A DNA stretch of 64,000 bases. It comes from Massilia sp. 9I. GTDB lineage: Bacteria; Pseudomonadota; Gammaproteobacteria; Burkholderiales; Burkholderiaceae_D. Shown here piece by piece: positions 53,904-62,518 of the stretch; the first letter of the stretch is position 1, and each line of letters starts with the position of its first letter. Both the position numbers and the translations under genes were made by a program. Under the pieces are notes generated by a model that did not search any database, had not been told where the DNA came from, and saw only the letters and a program-made list of their open reading frames with translations. Location: the NCBI RefSeq assembly GCF_902506415.1, contig NZ_LR733275.1, positions 124,001 through 188,000 of the forward strand, written 5' to 3'.

Positions 53904-55241
53904 ATGCCATCCCGTTTCACCACGGCGTTCTGCCTGTGCGCCGCTTTCCTGCTGAGCGTCGATGCCTCCGCCCAGATCGGCAAGCGCTTTCCCTCCGAAC
54001 GCAAGGTAGTCAAGGATCCGGTCACCGGCACCATGCTGACCTTCCTGACCAGCAAACCGCACGGCGATTCCAAGATCTATCCGACCCACCCGCAGTGGAC
54101 CGCCGACGGCAAGTGGCTGATGTTCCGCTCGCGCCTGGCCGGCAGCGAAGCGGTGGCGGTGAACGAGGAGACCGGCGACCTGGTGCAGGTCACTGAAGGC
54201 GGCTACACCGGCATGCTGAACCTGGCCCGCAAGTCGATGAAGCTGTACTTCATGCGCCAGGCGCAGCCCGGCCTGCAGATCGTCGAAGTCGACCTGGCGC
54301 GCGTGTTCGCCGACAGCGCCGCCGGGCGCATGCAGGCGGCCGGCGCCTACCAGCGCATCGCCTCGACCCTGCCCGCCGAGCTGGAAGCCGGCGGCGACCT
54401 GGCGCTCGACGCCGACGAGGAATGGGTGTACTTCAAGGTCGGCCCCGGCCAGGCAGCGAAACACCTGGCCCCGGGCACCAAGATCGAACCGGCCTTCGGC
54501 CCGCGCAAGATGGGCGCCGGCCCGCAAGGCATCGCGCGCCTGAACGTGCGCACCGGCGAGATCAAACACGTGGTCTCGGTGCCCTTCCAGGTCGGCCACA
54601 TCCAGGCCAACCTGTGGAATCCGGGCGAGATCGTGTTCTGCTGGGAGACCGGCGGCAAGTCGCCGCAACGCACCTGGACCGTGAACGCCGATGGCAGCGG
54701 CCTGCGCCCGCTGTATCCGGAAGCGCCCTACGAATGGGTGACGCACGAGGCGGTGATCACGAAGGACGAAGTGGCGATGGCGATCATGGGCCACCGCGCC
54801 ATCCCGGGCGCGGCCAAGGCGGTCGATGCCCCCGCCACCGATGTCGGCGGCGCCAACCCGGGCCAGGACGACGGCTGGGGCCAGACCGGCACCCGCGAGA
54901 AGCCGACCGGCCTGGCGATCGTCAACCTGCGCACCCGCCAGATGCAGATTGTGGGCCAGACGCCGTCCGGCAGCGGCCTGTGGCACGTGCACGGTTCCAG
55001 CGACGGCCGCTTCGCCGTGGGCGACGATTTCAGCCGCAGCGTCTACCTGATCGACCGCAAGACGCGCGAGATGATCATGCTCACCACCGGCCACAAGACC
55101 ACGGCCGCCGACCACCCGCACCCGACCTTCAATGCGGACGGCACCAAGATCCAGATTCAGTCGGCCATGCTGGCGGAAGACGGCCGCTCGATGAATATCG
55201 TGGTGGTGCCGGTGCCGGACGCCTGGCTCAAGCGCCGCTGA
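53904..55241 (+). CDS. Oligogalacturonate lyase-like propeller protein (PL22 type)
   Basis: A 445-residue exported protein with signal MPSRFTTAFCLCAAFLLSVDASA. The seven-bladed propeller repeats (IYPTHPQWTADGKWLMFRS, GHIQANLWNPGEIVFCWE, DHPHPTFNADGTKIQIQS) match the oligogalacturonate lyase family PL22/TolB-like. The His and Glu-rich loops (GHIQAN, EWVTHEA, WHVHG, DHPHP) resemble the metal and substrate site of Ogl. It would convert unsaturated digalacturonate to a keto-deoxy sugar. Unlike cytoplasmic Ogl, it appears exported. It is transcribed away from the minus-strand operon, with 154 bp between. Confidence 0.82.
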   Translation: MPSRFTTAFCLCAAFLLSVDASAQIGKRFPSERKVVKDPVTGTMLTFLTSKPHGDSKIYPTHPQWTADGKWLMFRSRLAGSEAVAVNEETGDLVQVTEGGYTGMLNLARKSMKLYFMRQAQPGLQIVEVDLARVFADSAAGRMQAAGAYQRIASTLPAELEAGGDLALDADEEWVYFKVGPGQAAKHLAPGTKIEPAFGPRKMGAGPQGIARLNVRTGEIKHVVSVPFQVGHIQANLWNPGEIVFCWETGGKSPQRTWTVNADGSGLRPLYPEAPYEWVTHEAVITKDEVAMAIMGHRAIPGAAKAVDAPATDVGGANPGQDDGWGQTGTREKPTGLAIVNLRTRQMQIVGQTPSGSGLWHVHGSSDGRFAVGDDFSRSVYLIDRKTREMIMLTTGHKTTAADHPHPTFNADGTKIQIQSAMLAEDGRSMNIVVVPVPDAWLKRR

Positions 55242-55246
55242 TTCGG

Positions 55247-55876
55247 CTAGAGCGGCGTGATCGAGACCTTGCGCAGCTCGTAGGGCGCGCCCTCGAGCTG
55301 GAAAGCGATGCGCCCGGCGCCCGGCATGGCCGCGCTGACGCGGTTCTGCAGCACGCCGTTCACCGTCACCTCGATCAGGCCATCGCGCGCCAGGATGTCG
55401 GCGCTGTTCCACTCGCCGGCCGGACGCTCGCTGTCGGCGCCGATATGCCCCTTGATCGCCGGGTTAGCGCCGGGTGCCGTGGTCAAGGGCTCGGCGAAAC
55501 TGGCGCCGGCCATCGGCAGCACATCGCCGACGGCGCCGTGCTTGGTCTGCACCTGCACGCTCAGCGGCCATACGCGATCCTTCGGTCCGGACGCCACATG
55601 CAGCAGCACGCCGCCGTTGCCCGGCTTGCCCGGCCAGCGCCACTCGACGTGCATGCGGTAATTGGTGTAGCTGGCGCGGGTCGCGATGTAGCCGGACGGG
55701 TTGCCCGACACGTGGATGACGCCATCGGCGCTGCGGGTCCAAACCGCCGACAGTTCGGCGCTTGGGGTGGTCACCAATTCGAGCTCGCCGGTGCTGTCGA
55801 AGGGCTGCACACCCGTGGCGGCGCAGCCGCCCAGGAAGACTGCGAGAATACTGCCAGGAAGAGAAAGCTTTACCAT
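55247..55876 (-). CDS. DUF1080 (3-keto-disaccharide hydrolase domain) lipoprotein
   Basis: A 209-residue protein with lipobox AVFLGGCAATG. The beta-sandwich (YIATRASYTNYRMHVEWRW, NGGVLLHVASGPKDRVWPLS, GEWNSADILARDGLIEVTVNG) matches DUF1080, concanavalin-like domains now often named 3-keto-disaccharide hydrolase. Its substrate here is unknown. The ATG at 55876 is 14 bp from the divergent esterase start at 55891, so the two share a very short control region. Confidence 0.82.
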   Translation of the reverse strand: MVKLSLPGSILAVFLGGCAATGVQPFDSTGELELVTTPSAELSAVWTRSADGVIHVSGNPSGYIATRASYTNYRMHVEWRWPGKPGNGGVLLHVASGPKDRVWPLSVQVQTKHGAVGDVLPMAGASFAEPLTTAPGANPAIKGHIGADSERPAGEWNSADILARDGLIEVTVNGVLQNRVSAAMPGAGRIAFQLEGAPYELRKVSITPL

Positions 55877-55890
55877 ATGAGGACTATCCA

Positions 55891-56832
55891 ATGAATGAAA
55901 ACAGGAGACGCACGATGACGCAGCTCGCCGCCGGCGTGATTCTGGCCGCCGCCGGGACCTTGCCGGCCTTCGCCGCCGGCCCGCTGGTACTGCCATTGTG
56001 GCCGGAAGGCGTGCCCGCTGCCAAGCCCGAACTCGGCCCGAACCGCGTCGACGACGATGGCCGCACCACCAACATCACCGAACCGGCGCTGACCGTATAT
56101 CCGGCCGCGGTGGACCGTCCCAACGGCACCGCCGTGATCATCGCCCCGGGCGGCGGCTATGTGCGCCAGTCGACCCGGCGCGAAGGCGAGCAATACGCGC
56201 ACTGGCTCTCTACCTTGGGCATCACCAGCTTCGTGCTCACCTACCGCCAGCAGGAGTTTGGCCATCCGGCGCCGCTGCAGGACGTGCTGCGCGCGGTGCG
56301 CCTGGTGCGTTCGCAGGCGGCGCGCTTCGGCGTGCGGCCCGATCGCGTGGGCGTGATGGGCAGTTCGGCGGGCGGCCACGTCGCCGCCACCGCCGGCACG
56401 CTGTTCGACCATCCTCTTGGGCGTACCGGTGCGGAGCTCGACAAAGTGAGTGCGCGGCCCGACTTCCTGATGCTGATGTACCCGGTGATCGCCATGGAAG
56501 GCGCGGCCGTGCACGCCGGCTCGCGCAAGGCCTTGCTGGGGGCGTCGCCGAAGCCGGCGGACGTGGAGCTGATGTCGGTCGATCGCCAGGTGACGGCGCA
56601 GACGCCGCCCACCCTCCTGATCCATACCCAGGCCGACCAGGCGGTGCCGGTCGAGAACAGCATCCTGTTCTACCAGGCCCTTACTCGTCACAAGGTGCCG
56701 GCGGAGATGTATCTGTTCGAGCAGGGAGCGCATGGGATGGGGATGCGGGATGGACTGGGGACGGCGTCGTATTGGCCGCGCCGCGCCGAAGAATGGCTGA
56801 AGGCGCGCGGGTTGCTCGACAAGTCGAAATGA
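55891..56832 (+). CDS. Exported alpha/beta hydrolase esterase in the pectin locus
   Basis: A 313-residue protein. ATG at 55891 gives a signal with a basic start (MNENRRRTMTQLAAGVILAA); ATG at 55915 with AGGAG before it is an alternative. The oxyanion segment is IIAPGGGYVRQST, the nucleophile elbow VGVMGSSAGGHVA and the His motif EQGAHGMG. It resembles acetylxylan-esterase-like/axeA1-type enzymes of carbohydrate loci, so an acetyl- or methyl-ester of pectin is a likely substrate. Confidence 0.85.
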   Translation: MNENRRRTMTQLAAGVILAAAGTLPAFAAGPLVLPLWPEGVPAAKPELGPNRVDDDGRTTNITEPALTVYPAAVDRPNGTAVIIAPGGGYVRQSTRREGEQYAHWLSTLGITSFVLTYRQQEFGHPAPLQDVLRAVRLVRSQAARFGVRPDRVGVMGSSAGGHVAATAGTLFDHPLGRTGAELDKVSARPDFLMLMYPVIAMEGAAVHAGSRKALLGASPKPADVELMSVDRQVTAQTPPTLLIHTQADQAVPVENSILFYQALTRHKVPAEMYLFEQGAHGMGMRDGLGTASYWPRRAEEWLKARGLLDKSK

Positions 56833-56837
56833 TCGTA

Positions 56838-56920
56838 GCGTGGGCGGCTTTGCCGCCCACGCGGTCGACTAGCGTCAATAATCTGCGTCTGCTGGCCGCG
56901 TGGGCAGGAAACCTGCCCAC
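56838..56920. repeat. Two tandem GTGGGC hairpins between the esterase and rhaM genes
   Basis: Hairpin 1: GCGTGGGCGGC (56838-56848), loop TTT, GCCGCCCACGC (56852-56862), an 11-bp perfect stem. Hairpin 2: GTGGGCAGG (56900-56908), loop AAA, CCTGCCCAC (56912-56920), a 9-bp perfect stem. They lie between convergent genes and share a core with the hairpin at 49946-49968. Together they form a REP-like intergenic family that probably also stops transcription. Confidence 0.8.
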
Positions 56921-56938
56921 CCTACGGATAGAAAAACT

Positions 56939-57256
56939 TCAGGCCAGGTGAAACACCTGCGTGAGCGGCCACTCCTTCGGCCGGTTCCCCGGCTCGACCT
57001 CCATCAGGTCCGCCATGTAATCCCACCACCTGCGCATCACCGGATGCTCCGGCAGCGGCCCGAGCTGGTGTCCAGGGCGCAGCTTCATGACCGCAAACAG
57101 ATCCAGCGTCGCCTCGTCCAGGAAAATCGAATAATCGTAAACACCGGCCCCACTCAGGAGCGAAGACAGCTCCGGCCAGATCTCGTCATGCCGGCGGCGG
57201 TATTCCTCTTCGTTGCCCGGTTTGAGTTTCATGCGGAATGCGCGGGTGGTGCTCAT
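56939..57256 (-). CDS. rhaM: L-rhamnose mutarotase
   Basis: A 105-residue protein of the RhaM/YiiL family (dimeric alpha/beta). Features: TRAFRMKLKPGNEEEYRRRH, DEIWPELSSLL, YSIFLDEAT and RRWWDYMADLME. It interconverts the alpha and beta anomers of L-rhamnose, speeding its use. It overlaps the GH28 gene by four bases (ATGA at 57253-57256), so it is in the GH28 transcript. Confidence 0.92.
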   Translation of the reverse strand: MSTTRAFRMKLKPGNEEEYRRRHDEIWPELSSLLSGAGVYDYSIFLDEATLDLFAVMKLRPGHQLGPLPEHPVMRRWWDYMADLMEVEPGNRPKEWPLTQVFHLA

Positions 57257-58698
57257 GTCTTGTCCTGCTCCTCGTAGCTCTTCTTCGATGGGTCCTTCTT
57301 CACACGCGCTGCGCCGATGGCGAAACTGCCAGGCGCCAGCCCGGTCACGCTGCTGGCGCGGCCGACCGCGATCGGGGCGCCCAGGCGCAGCGTGGTGTTG
57401 GTGAACTGCCAGCCGGCCGCGTCCTCGATGTGTCCGCCCTGCTTCGCCTCGATGTCGAGCGCATCGAAGCGGAAGGCGCGCATCGGCTCCTCGGGATAGC
57501 CGTCGACCTCGAAGGCCGTGGTGGCGCCGCGCGCGGTGACGTTCCAGATCCGCACCTCGCGGAACCTGGCCCGGCCCTGCTCAGGCGGCACCCTGGTTGC
57601 CAGCACCTTCCAGTGCGCCGGCGGATTGTCGATCTCCGCCGGAATGCTGGCATAGCTGTAGGCCGGGTTCCAGTTCATAGTGGCGCGCATCACGACCGGT
57701 ACGCCCTCCATGGTGAAATCGTGCAGGCGCAGGTTCTCGCCCCAGCCGCCGCGCGTATGCGCCGACTTGAACAGGATCCCGACCGGAACCTTGCTCTCGA
57801 CCCGGATGTTGTAGGCCTCGATGTTGCGGAAACCGCCCGAGGTCTCGCTGCCGAAGGTGAAACCGGCCGCGCCCGCGCGCACCACCACGTCGCGCACGAT
57901 CACATCCTCGGTCGGCCGCGCCACCCGCAGCCCGTCCGAATCGCGCCCGGCCTTCATCACCAGCGCGTCGTCGTTGACGGCGATATCGGCGTTCGCCACC
58001 AGGATGCGGCGCGAGGAATCGATGTCGATGCCGTCGGTCGAGGGGCCGTGGCCATCCTCGTTGTTGCGGATGACGACCCCGTCGACGACGATGTCACTGG
58101 AATAGCAGATGTGCAGGGTCCAGAATCCGGAACGGCGCATCAAGAGCCCGCCGCCGATCCTGACCTCGCTGGACTCGAACACTTGCACCAGGCGCGGACG
58201 CCCGGCGTCGTAGTCCGAGGCCCAGCGCAGGCCGCGCGGTTCATAGGTGCGGCGCAGGTTCCAGTAGCTGTCCCAGAACACCTTGCCGTCGCCGTCGATC
58301 GTACCTTCGCCGACGATGGCCGCGCCCTTCTGCCCCACGATATTGACCAGGGCCGCCGGCCAGCGCATCTCGATGCCGGCGATCCGGGTCGGCAGCACCG
58401 GGTAGTGCGCGATGTCGCGCGAACCGAGCAGGGTCACGCCCTTGTCCAGGCGCAGGGTGACGCCGGACTTCACGAAGATCGACCCGGTGAGGTAGGTCCC
58501 GGGCGGGAACACGACCGTGCCGCCCTCCTTTGCCGCAGCGTCGATGGCCGCCTGGATGGCTGAGGTATTCAGGGTCGTGCCGTCGCCGCGCGCGCCGAAG
58601 CGGGCGGCATCGACAATGGAGGAAGCGGCTGCGACAGCCGGCGCCAGCGCGCACAGCGCCAGGCCGGCCAGCAGCAGCCTGCGGGAGGCTCCTTGCAT
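57253..58698 (-). CDS. GH28 family protein (polygalacturonase/rhamnogalacturonase fold)
   Basis: A 481-residue exported right-handed beta-helix protein with signal (RRLLLAGLALCALAPAVAA). The GH28 acid residues are kept: Asp222 in STDGIDID and Asp243-Asp244 in NDDALVMKAG. The usual GHG motif near the active site is replaced: the segment reads RAGAAGFTFGSETSGG, so the catalytic-site His (around residue 278) is Ala. Activity may be altered or aimed at a different linkage. It is 12 bp after rhaI and just before rhaM, all on the minus strand. Confidence 0.85.
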   Translation of the reverse strand: MQGASRRLLLAGLALCALAPAVAAASSIVDAARFGARGDGTTLNTSAIQAAIDAAAKEGGTVVFPPGTYLTGSIFVKSGVTLRLDKGVTLLGSRDIAHYPVLPTRIAGIEMRWPAALVNIVGQKGAAIVGEGTIDGDGKVFWDSYWNLRRTYEPRGLRWASDYDAGRPRLVQVFESSEVRIGGGLLMRRSGFWTLHICYSSDIVVDGVVIRNNEDGHGPSTDGIDIDSSRRILVANADIAVNDDALVMKAGRDSDGLRVARPTEDVIVRDVVVRAGAAGFTFGSETSGGFRNIEAYNIRVESKVPVGILFKSAHTRGGWGENLRLHDFTMEGVPVVMRATMNWNPAYSYASIPAEIDNPPAHWKVLATRVPPEQGRARFREVRIWNVTARGATTAFEVDGYPEEPMRAFRFDALDIEAKQGGHIEDAAGWQFTNTTLRLGAPIAVGRASSVTGLAPGSFAIGAARVKKDPSKKSYEEQDKT

Positions 58699-58709
58699 GG
58701 GAGCCTGGA

Positions 58710-60005
58710 TCAGACGATGCCGCTGCTGCTGGCGCCCGCCTTGGCCGGACGCGCACTGGCGACGCGGTCGCGGTAGCCGCTGGCGCGGTAGCAGGCCACC
58801 GGATCGGCGGCGCCGCCGGCGCGCACGCGCGCCATCGCCAGGATCGGGCTGACGTCGGTGCGGAAGGCGCGCTTGAGGCACTGGGCCGCCTGCAGCACGT
58901 CGTTCTGCTCCTGCAGCGAGGCCAGTTCGGCGCGGTCGACCAGGGCCGACTGCACGAAGGAACGCTGCACCTCGACCGCGCTGCTCATCAGGCTTTCGAT
59001 CGGATCGGTCACGTTGTGCGACTGGTCCAGCATGTAGGCCGGTTTGAAGCCGGGGCCTTCGCGCAGGGCCGCATCGGCCAGCTCGTTGAAGACCAGGAAC
59101 AGCTGGAACGGATTGATCGAGCCCGAATCGAGGTCGTCGTCACCGTACTTGCTGTCGTTGAAGTGGAAGCCGCCGAGCTTGCCGAACTGCGCCAGGCGCG
59201 CCACGATCATCTCGATATTGGTATTCGGTGCATGGTGGCCGAGGTCGACCAGGCACTTGGCCTTGGGACCCAGCTCGGTGGCGCAAGCGAAGCTGGTGCC
59301 CCAGTCGGCGATGGTGGTGGCATAGAAGGCCGGTTCGAACAGCTTGTGCTCGATAAAGATGTTCCAGTCAGCCGGCAGCGCCGCATAGATCTGGCGCATG
59401 CTCTCCAGGTAGCGTTCCAGCGCGCCGCGCAGGTTGCTCTGGCCCGGGAAGTTGGCGCCGTCGCCGACCCACACGGTGAGTGCCTGCGAACCAAGCGCCT
59501 GGCCCAGCTCGATGCATTCGATGTTGTGGGCCACGGCCTGGGCGCGCGCCTGGGCGTTGTTGGCGGTCAGGCTGCCGTATTTATACGTGTGTTCCTGGCC
59601 CGCCTGGTCCTGGAAGGTGTTCGAGTTGACGGCGTCGAAGCCGAGACCCAGCTCCTGGGCAAAGCCGCGCAGCTCGCTGGCGTCGGTCGGTTTGTCCCAC
59701 GGGAAGTGCAGCGACACGGCCGGGGTGGCGCGGGTCAGCTGGTTGATCACGCCGCAGTCTTCCAGCTTCTCGAAGACGTTGCGCGGCTCGCCGCGGCCCG
59801 GGAAGCGCGCAAAGCGCGTGCCGCCGGTACCGGCGCCCCAGCTTGGGACCGCCACTTCGAAAGTCGCCGCCAGCGCGGTCAGTTTGTCGATGTCCAGGCC
59901 GCGGCGCGCGAGCACCCCGCCCAGCGCGTCATAGTCGGCCTGCAGGCCGGCGTCCAGTTTGGCATTCTGGTCTTGCACCAGGCCCGCGTCGATCACGCTT
60001 TTCAT
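58710..60005 (-). CDS. rhaI: L-rhamnose isomerase (RhaI type)
   Basis: A 431-residue TIM-barrel metal isomerase of the P. stutzeri-like RhaI family. Recognisable parts: VPSWGAGTGGTRFARFPG, VSLHFPWDKPTDASEL, WVGDGANFPGQ, CLVDLGHHAPNTNIE and GGFHFNDSKYGDDDLD, which carry the metal-binding His, Asp and Glu residues. It converts L-rhamnose to L-rhamnulose. Unrelated in sequence to E. coli RhaA. In one direction with rhaEW upstream (61 bp) and GH28 downstream. Confidence 0.93.
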   Translation of the reverse strand: MKSVIDAGLVQDQNAKLDAGLQADYDALGGVLARRGLDIDKLTALAATFEVAVPSWGAGTGGTRFARFPGRGEPRNVFEKLEDCGVINQLTRATPAVSLHFPWDKPTDASELRGFAQELGLGFDAVNSNTFQDQAGQEHTYKYGSLTANNAQARAQAVAHNIECIELGQALGSQALTVWVGDGANFPGQSNLRGALERYLESMRQIYAALPADWNIFIEHKLFEPAFYATTIADWGTSFACATELGPKAKCLVDLGHHAPNTNIEMIVARLAQFGKLGGFHFNDSKYGDDDLDSGSINPFQLFLVFNELADAALREGPGFKPAYMLDQSHNVTDPIESLMSSAVEVQRSFVQSALVDRAELASLQEQNDVLQAAQCLKRAFRTDVSPILAMARVRAGGAADPVACYRASGYRDRVASARPAKAGASSSGIV

Positions 60006-60065
60006 GCTTTGTCTCCTTCATACCGCGGTAGCAAGGGGCAGCCCCTTGCTCCGCAGCCTTCTATT

Positions 60066-62174
60066 TTAGCGGGTGAATGCCCCGGCGTTGCCGGCGTCCA
60101 CATTGAGGATGTTGCCGGTGCTCTTGGCCGACTTGTCGCTGGCGAAGAAGTAGACCGCTTCGGCGATATCTTCCGGCAGCACGCTCAGTTTCAGCATGCT
60201 GCGCTTGCGGTAGAACTCCTCGATGTCGTCGGTATCGATCTTGTTGGAGGCGGCGCGCTCTTCCTTCCACTTGCCGTCCCAGATGCGCGAACCCTTGATG
60301 ACCGCGTCCGGGTTGACGACGTTGACGCGGATGCCGTGCTCGGCGCCTTCCAGCGCGACGCAGCGGGCCAGGTGCAGCTCGGCCGCCTTGGCGGTGCAGT
60401 AGGCCGAGGCGCCGGCGGACGCCACCAGGCCGTTCTTGCTGCCCACGAAGACCATGCTGCCGCCCAGCTTCTGCTGCTTCATCATCTGGAAGGCGCTGCG
60501 GCTGACCAGGAAGTAGCCGGTGACCAGGATGTCCTGGTTGCGCTTCCAGATGTCGAGGGTGGTCTCGTCCAGCGGTGCGGCGGAGGCGATGCCGGCGTTC
60601 GACACCAGGAGGTCGACGCCACCGAAGCGCAGCGCGGTCTCCGCCAGCACCTGGGCGACTTCTTCTTCGCTGGTGATGTTGCCGCGCACGACCGCGACGT
60701 TGTCTTTACCGGCCGCCTTGGACAGGGCTGCCTGGGCCGAGGCCAGCGCTTCGTTGTCGATGTCGGTCACCATCACGCAAGCGCCTTCCTGCAGCAGCTG
60801 GCGGGCGACCGCCTGGCCGATGCCGCCGGCGCCGCCGGTCACCAGGGCGATGCGGCCCGCCAGGCTTTTCGGCTTGGGCATGCGCTGCAGCTTGGCTTCC
60901 TCGAGCAGCCAGTATTCGATGTCGAAGGCTTCCTGTTCCGGCAAGCCGACATAGCTGTCGACGCCGTTCGCGCCGCGCATCACGTTGATCGCGTTGACGT
61001 AGAACTCGCCGGCGATCCTTGCCGTGGCCTTGTCCTTGGCGAAGGAAAGCATGCCCACGCCCGGGATCAGGTAAATAATCGGGTTGGCATCGCGGATTTT
61101 CGGGCTGGTGGCGCGCTTGCAGCGCTCGTAATAGGCGGTGTAGTCGGCGCGGTAGTCGACCAGGGCCTGGTCCAGGCCCGCGACCAGGCGCTCGAAGTCC
61201 GGGGCCGCCGGGTCGAAGTCCAGCACCAGCGGACGGATCTTGGTGCGCAGGAAGTGGTCCGGGCAGGAGGTGCCGAGGGCCGCCAGGGGCTTGAGGTCGG
61301 CGCTGCAAACGAATTCCAGCACGGCTTCGCTGTCGTCGAAGTGGCCCAGCTTGAATTCTTCCTGGCTGATCTTGCCGCGCAGGAGAGGCATCAGGCGCGC
61401 CGCCACGGCTGCACGCTCCTCGGCCGCCAGCGCCTGGGTCGCCTCGCCGCCGAACACCGGCTGCTGGATGTTCTGCGCCAGCCAGTCCTCGGCGCGCTTG
61501 ATGATCGCCAGCGTGGTTTCGTAGCAGGATTTCGAGGTGTCGCCCCAGGTGAACAGGCCGTGGCCTTCCAGGATGATGCCCTTGAGCTGCGGGTTCTCGC
61601 GCGAGACGGCTTCCAGTTTCAGGCCCAGGTCGTAGCCGGGACGCTGCCACGGCAGCCAGCCCAGCTCACCTTCAAAGATCTTGGCGGTCAGTTCCTTGCT
61701 GTTCTTGCAGGCGGCGATCGCGATGCAAGAATCCGGGTGCATGTGGTCGACGTGCTTGCGGTCGATGTAGGCGTGCAGCGGGGTGTCGATACTGGCGGCG
61801 CGCGGGTTCAGGTTGAAGGTGCAATGCGGCAGGTAGCCGACCATCTCGTCCTCGTGCTCGAGGCCGCGATAGCGCCCTTTCAGGGCCTGCAGCTTGTCCA
61901 TGTACAGGGTCGAGAAGCCATCGAGCTTGATCGAACCCAGGTCGCCGCCCGAGCCCTTCACCCACAGCACCTCGACCTGCTGGCCGGAGAGCGGGTCCGT
62001 CATCGTGACCTTGGCCGAGGTATTGCCGCCGCCGAAATTGGTAATGCGCAGGTCCGAACCCAGCAGGTTGGAACGGTACAGCAGCAGTTCCGGCTCGCTC
62101 ATGTTCGCAGCTGCACTGTCGTCCCAGCGCGAGGTGATCGGTTCACGCTGTTTCGTTTCGCTCATAGCGCCCAT
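60066..62174 (-). CDS. rhaEW: Bifunctional rhamnulose-1-phosphate aldolase / short-chain dehydrogenase
   Basis: A 702-residue fusion. Residues ~1-430 are a class II aldolase (TNFGGGNTSAKVTM, HPDSCIAIAACK, GIILEGHGLFTWG) that splits L-rhamnulose-1-phosphate into dihydroxyacetone phosphate and L-lactaldehyde. Residues ~440-702 are a short-chain dehydrogenase (VTGGAGGIGQAVARQL; catalytic YCTAK in ASAYCTAKAAEL) predicted to oxidise the lactaldehyde. Start at 62174 (MGAMSETK) with AGGAG before it. First gene of the minus-strand operon rhaEW-rhaI-GH28-rhaM. Confidence 0.93.
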   Translation of the reverse strand: MGAMSETKQREPITSRWDDSAAANMSEPELLLYRSNLLGSDLRITNFGGGNTSAKVTMTDPLSGQQVEVLWVKGSGGDLGSIKLDGFSTLYMDKLQALKGRYRGLEHEDEMVGYLPHCTFNLNPRAASIDTPLHAYIDRKHVDHMHPDSCIAIAACKNSKELTAKIFEGELGWLPWQRPGYDLGLKLEAVSRENPQLKGIILEGHGLFTWGDTSKSCYETTLAIIKRAEDWLAQNIQQPVFGGEATQALAAEERAAVAARLMPLLRGKISQEEFKLGHFDDSEAVLEFVCSADLKPLAALGTSCPDHFLRTKIRPLVLDFDPAAPDFERLVAGLDQALVDYRADYTAYYERCKRATSPKIRDANPIIYLIPGVGMLSFAKDKATARIAGEFYVNAINVMRGANGVDSYVGLPEQEAFDIEYWLLEEAKLQRMPKPKSLAGRIALVTGGAGGIGQAVARQLLQEGACVMVTDIDNEALASAQAALSKAAGKDNVAVVRGNITSEEEVAQVLAETALRFGGVDLLVSNAGIASAAPLDETTLDIWKRNQDILVTGYFLVSRSAFQMMKQQKLGGSMVFVGSKNGLVASAGASAYCTAKAAELHLARCVALEGAEHGIRVNVVNPDAVIKGSRIWDGKWKEERAASNKIDTDDIEEFYRKRSMLKLSVLPEDIAEAVYFFASDKSAKSTGNILNVDAGNAGAFTR

Positions 62175-62518
62175 CAAATATCTCCTATTGATTGTTTTGT
62201 CATCGACCCAAGCGGCCGATGCGTCTCTTCCATGTCCTGCTTGCACGCTGTGATGCGGCACCGGGAGACAGTAGAAAGCAGCGGGACAAAGGGTGTCAAC
62301 GCAGAATCAATCAACTTGCTGACCAAGTCGCAATCAATCACCGAGTTGATCGATTTGCGCGTTTGTGCGTTGCAGCGAAGGCAAATAATCACCGTATTGA
62401 TCATTTTGTGATTGACGCTACGGTAGCGATTGCTCAATACTTTTCCTACATACCGCGATCCCACAGGGACGACGGATATCACGCCGCACCAAAACAGACG
62501 GCTTTCGGAGGAGACAAC
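62175..62518. promoter_or_regulatory. Divergent control region of the rhamnose operons (344 bp, no gene)
   Basis: No coding frame is supported here. It holds repeated AATCA-type half-sites: AATCAATCA at 62305-62313 and again at 62332-62340; the second forms an inverted repeat with TGATCGATT (62347-62355). AATCACCGAGTTGATC (62336-62351) and AATCACCGTATTGATC (62387-62402) are near-identical copies 51 bp apart, and AATCAC (62387-62392) pairs with GTGATT (62408-62413). CGCTAC-G-GTAGCG is a perfect 13-bp palindrome at 62416-62428. These are candidate operators for the DeoR-family protein next to it, serving both divergent transcripts. Confidence 0.65.

Noticed and set aside
58530-62411. A 1,293-codon open frame on the plus strand
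   Set aside because: Antisense to rhaI and rhaEW, both unmistakable; composition is that of a shadow frame.
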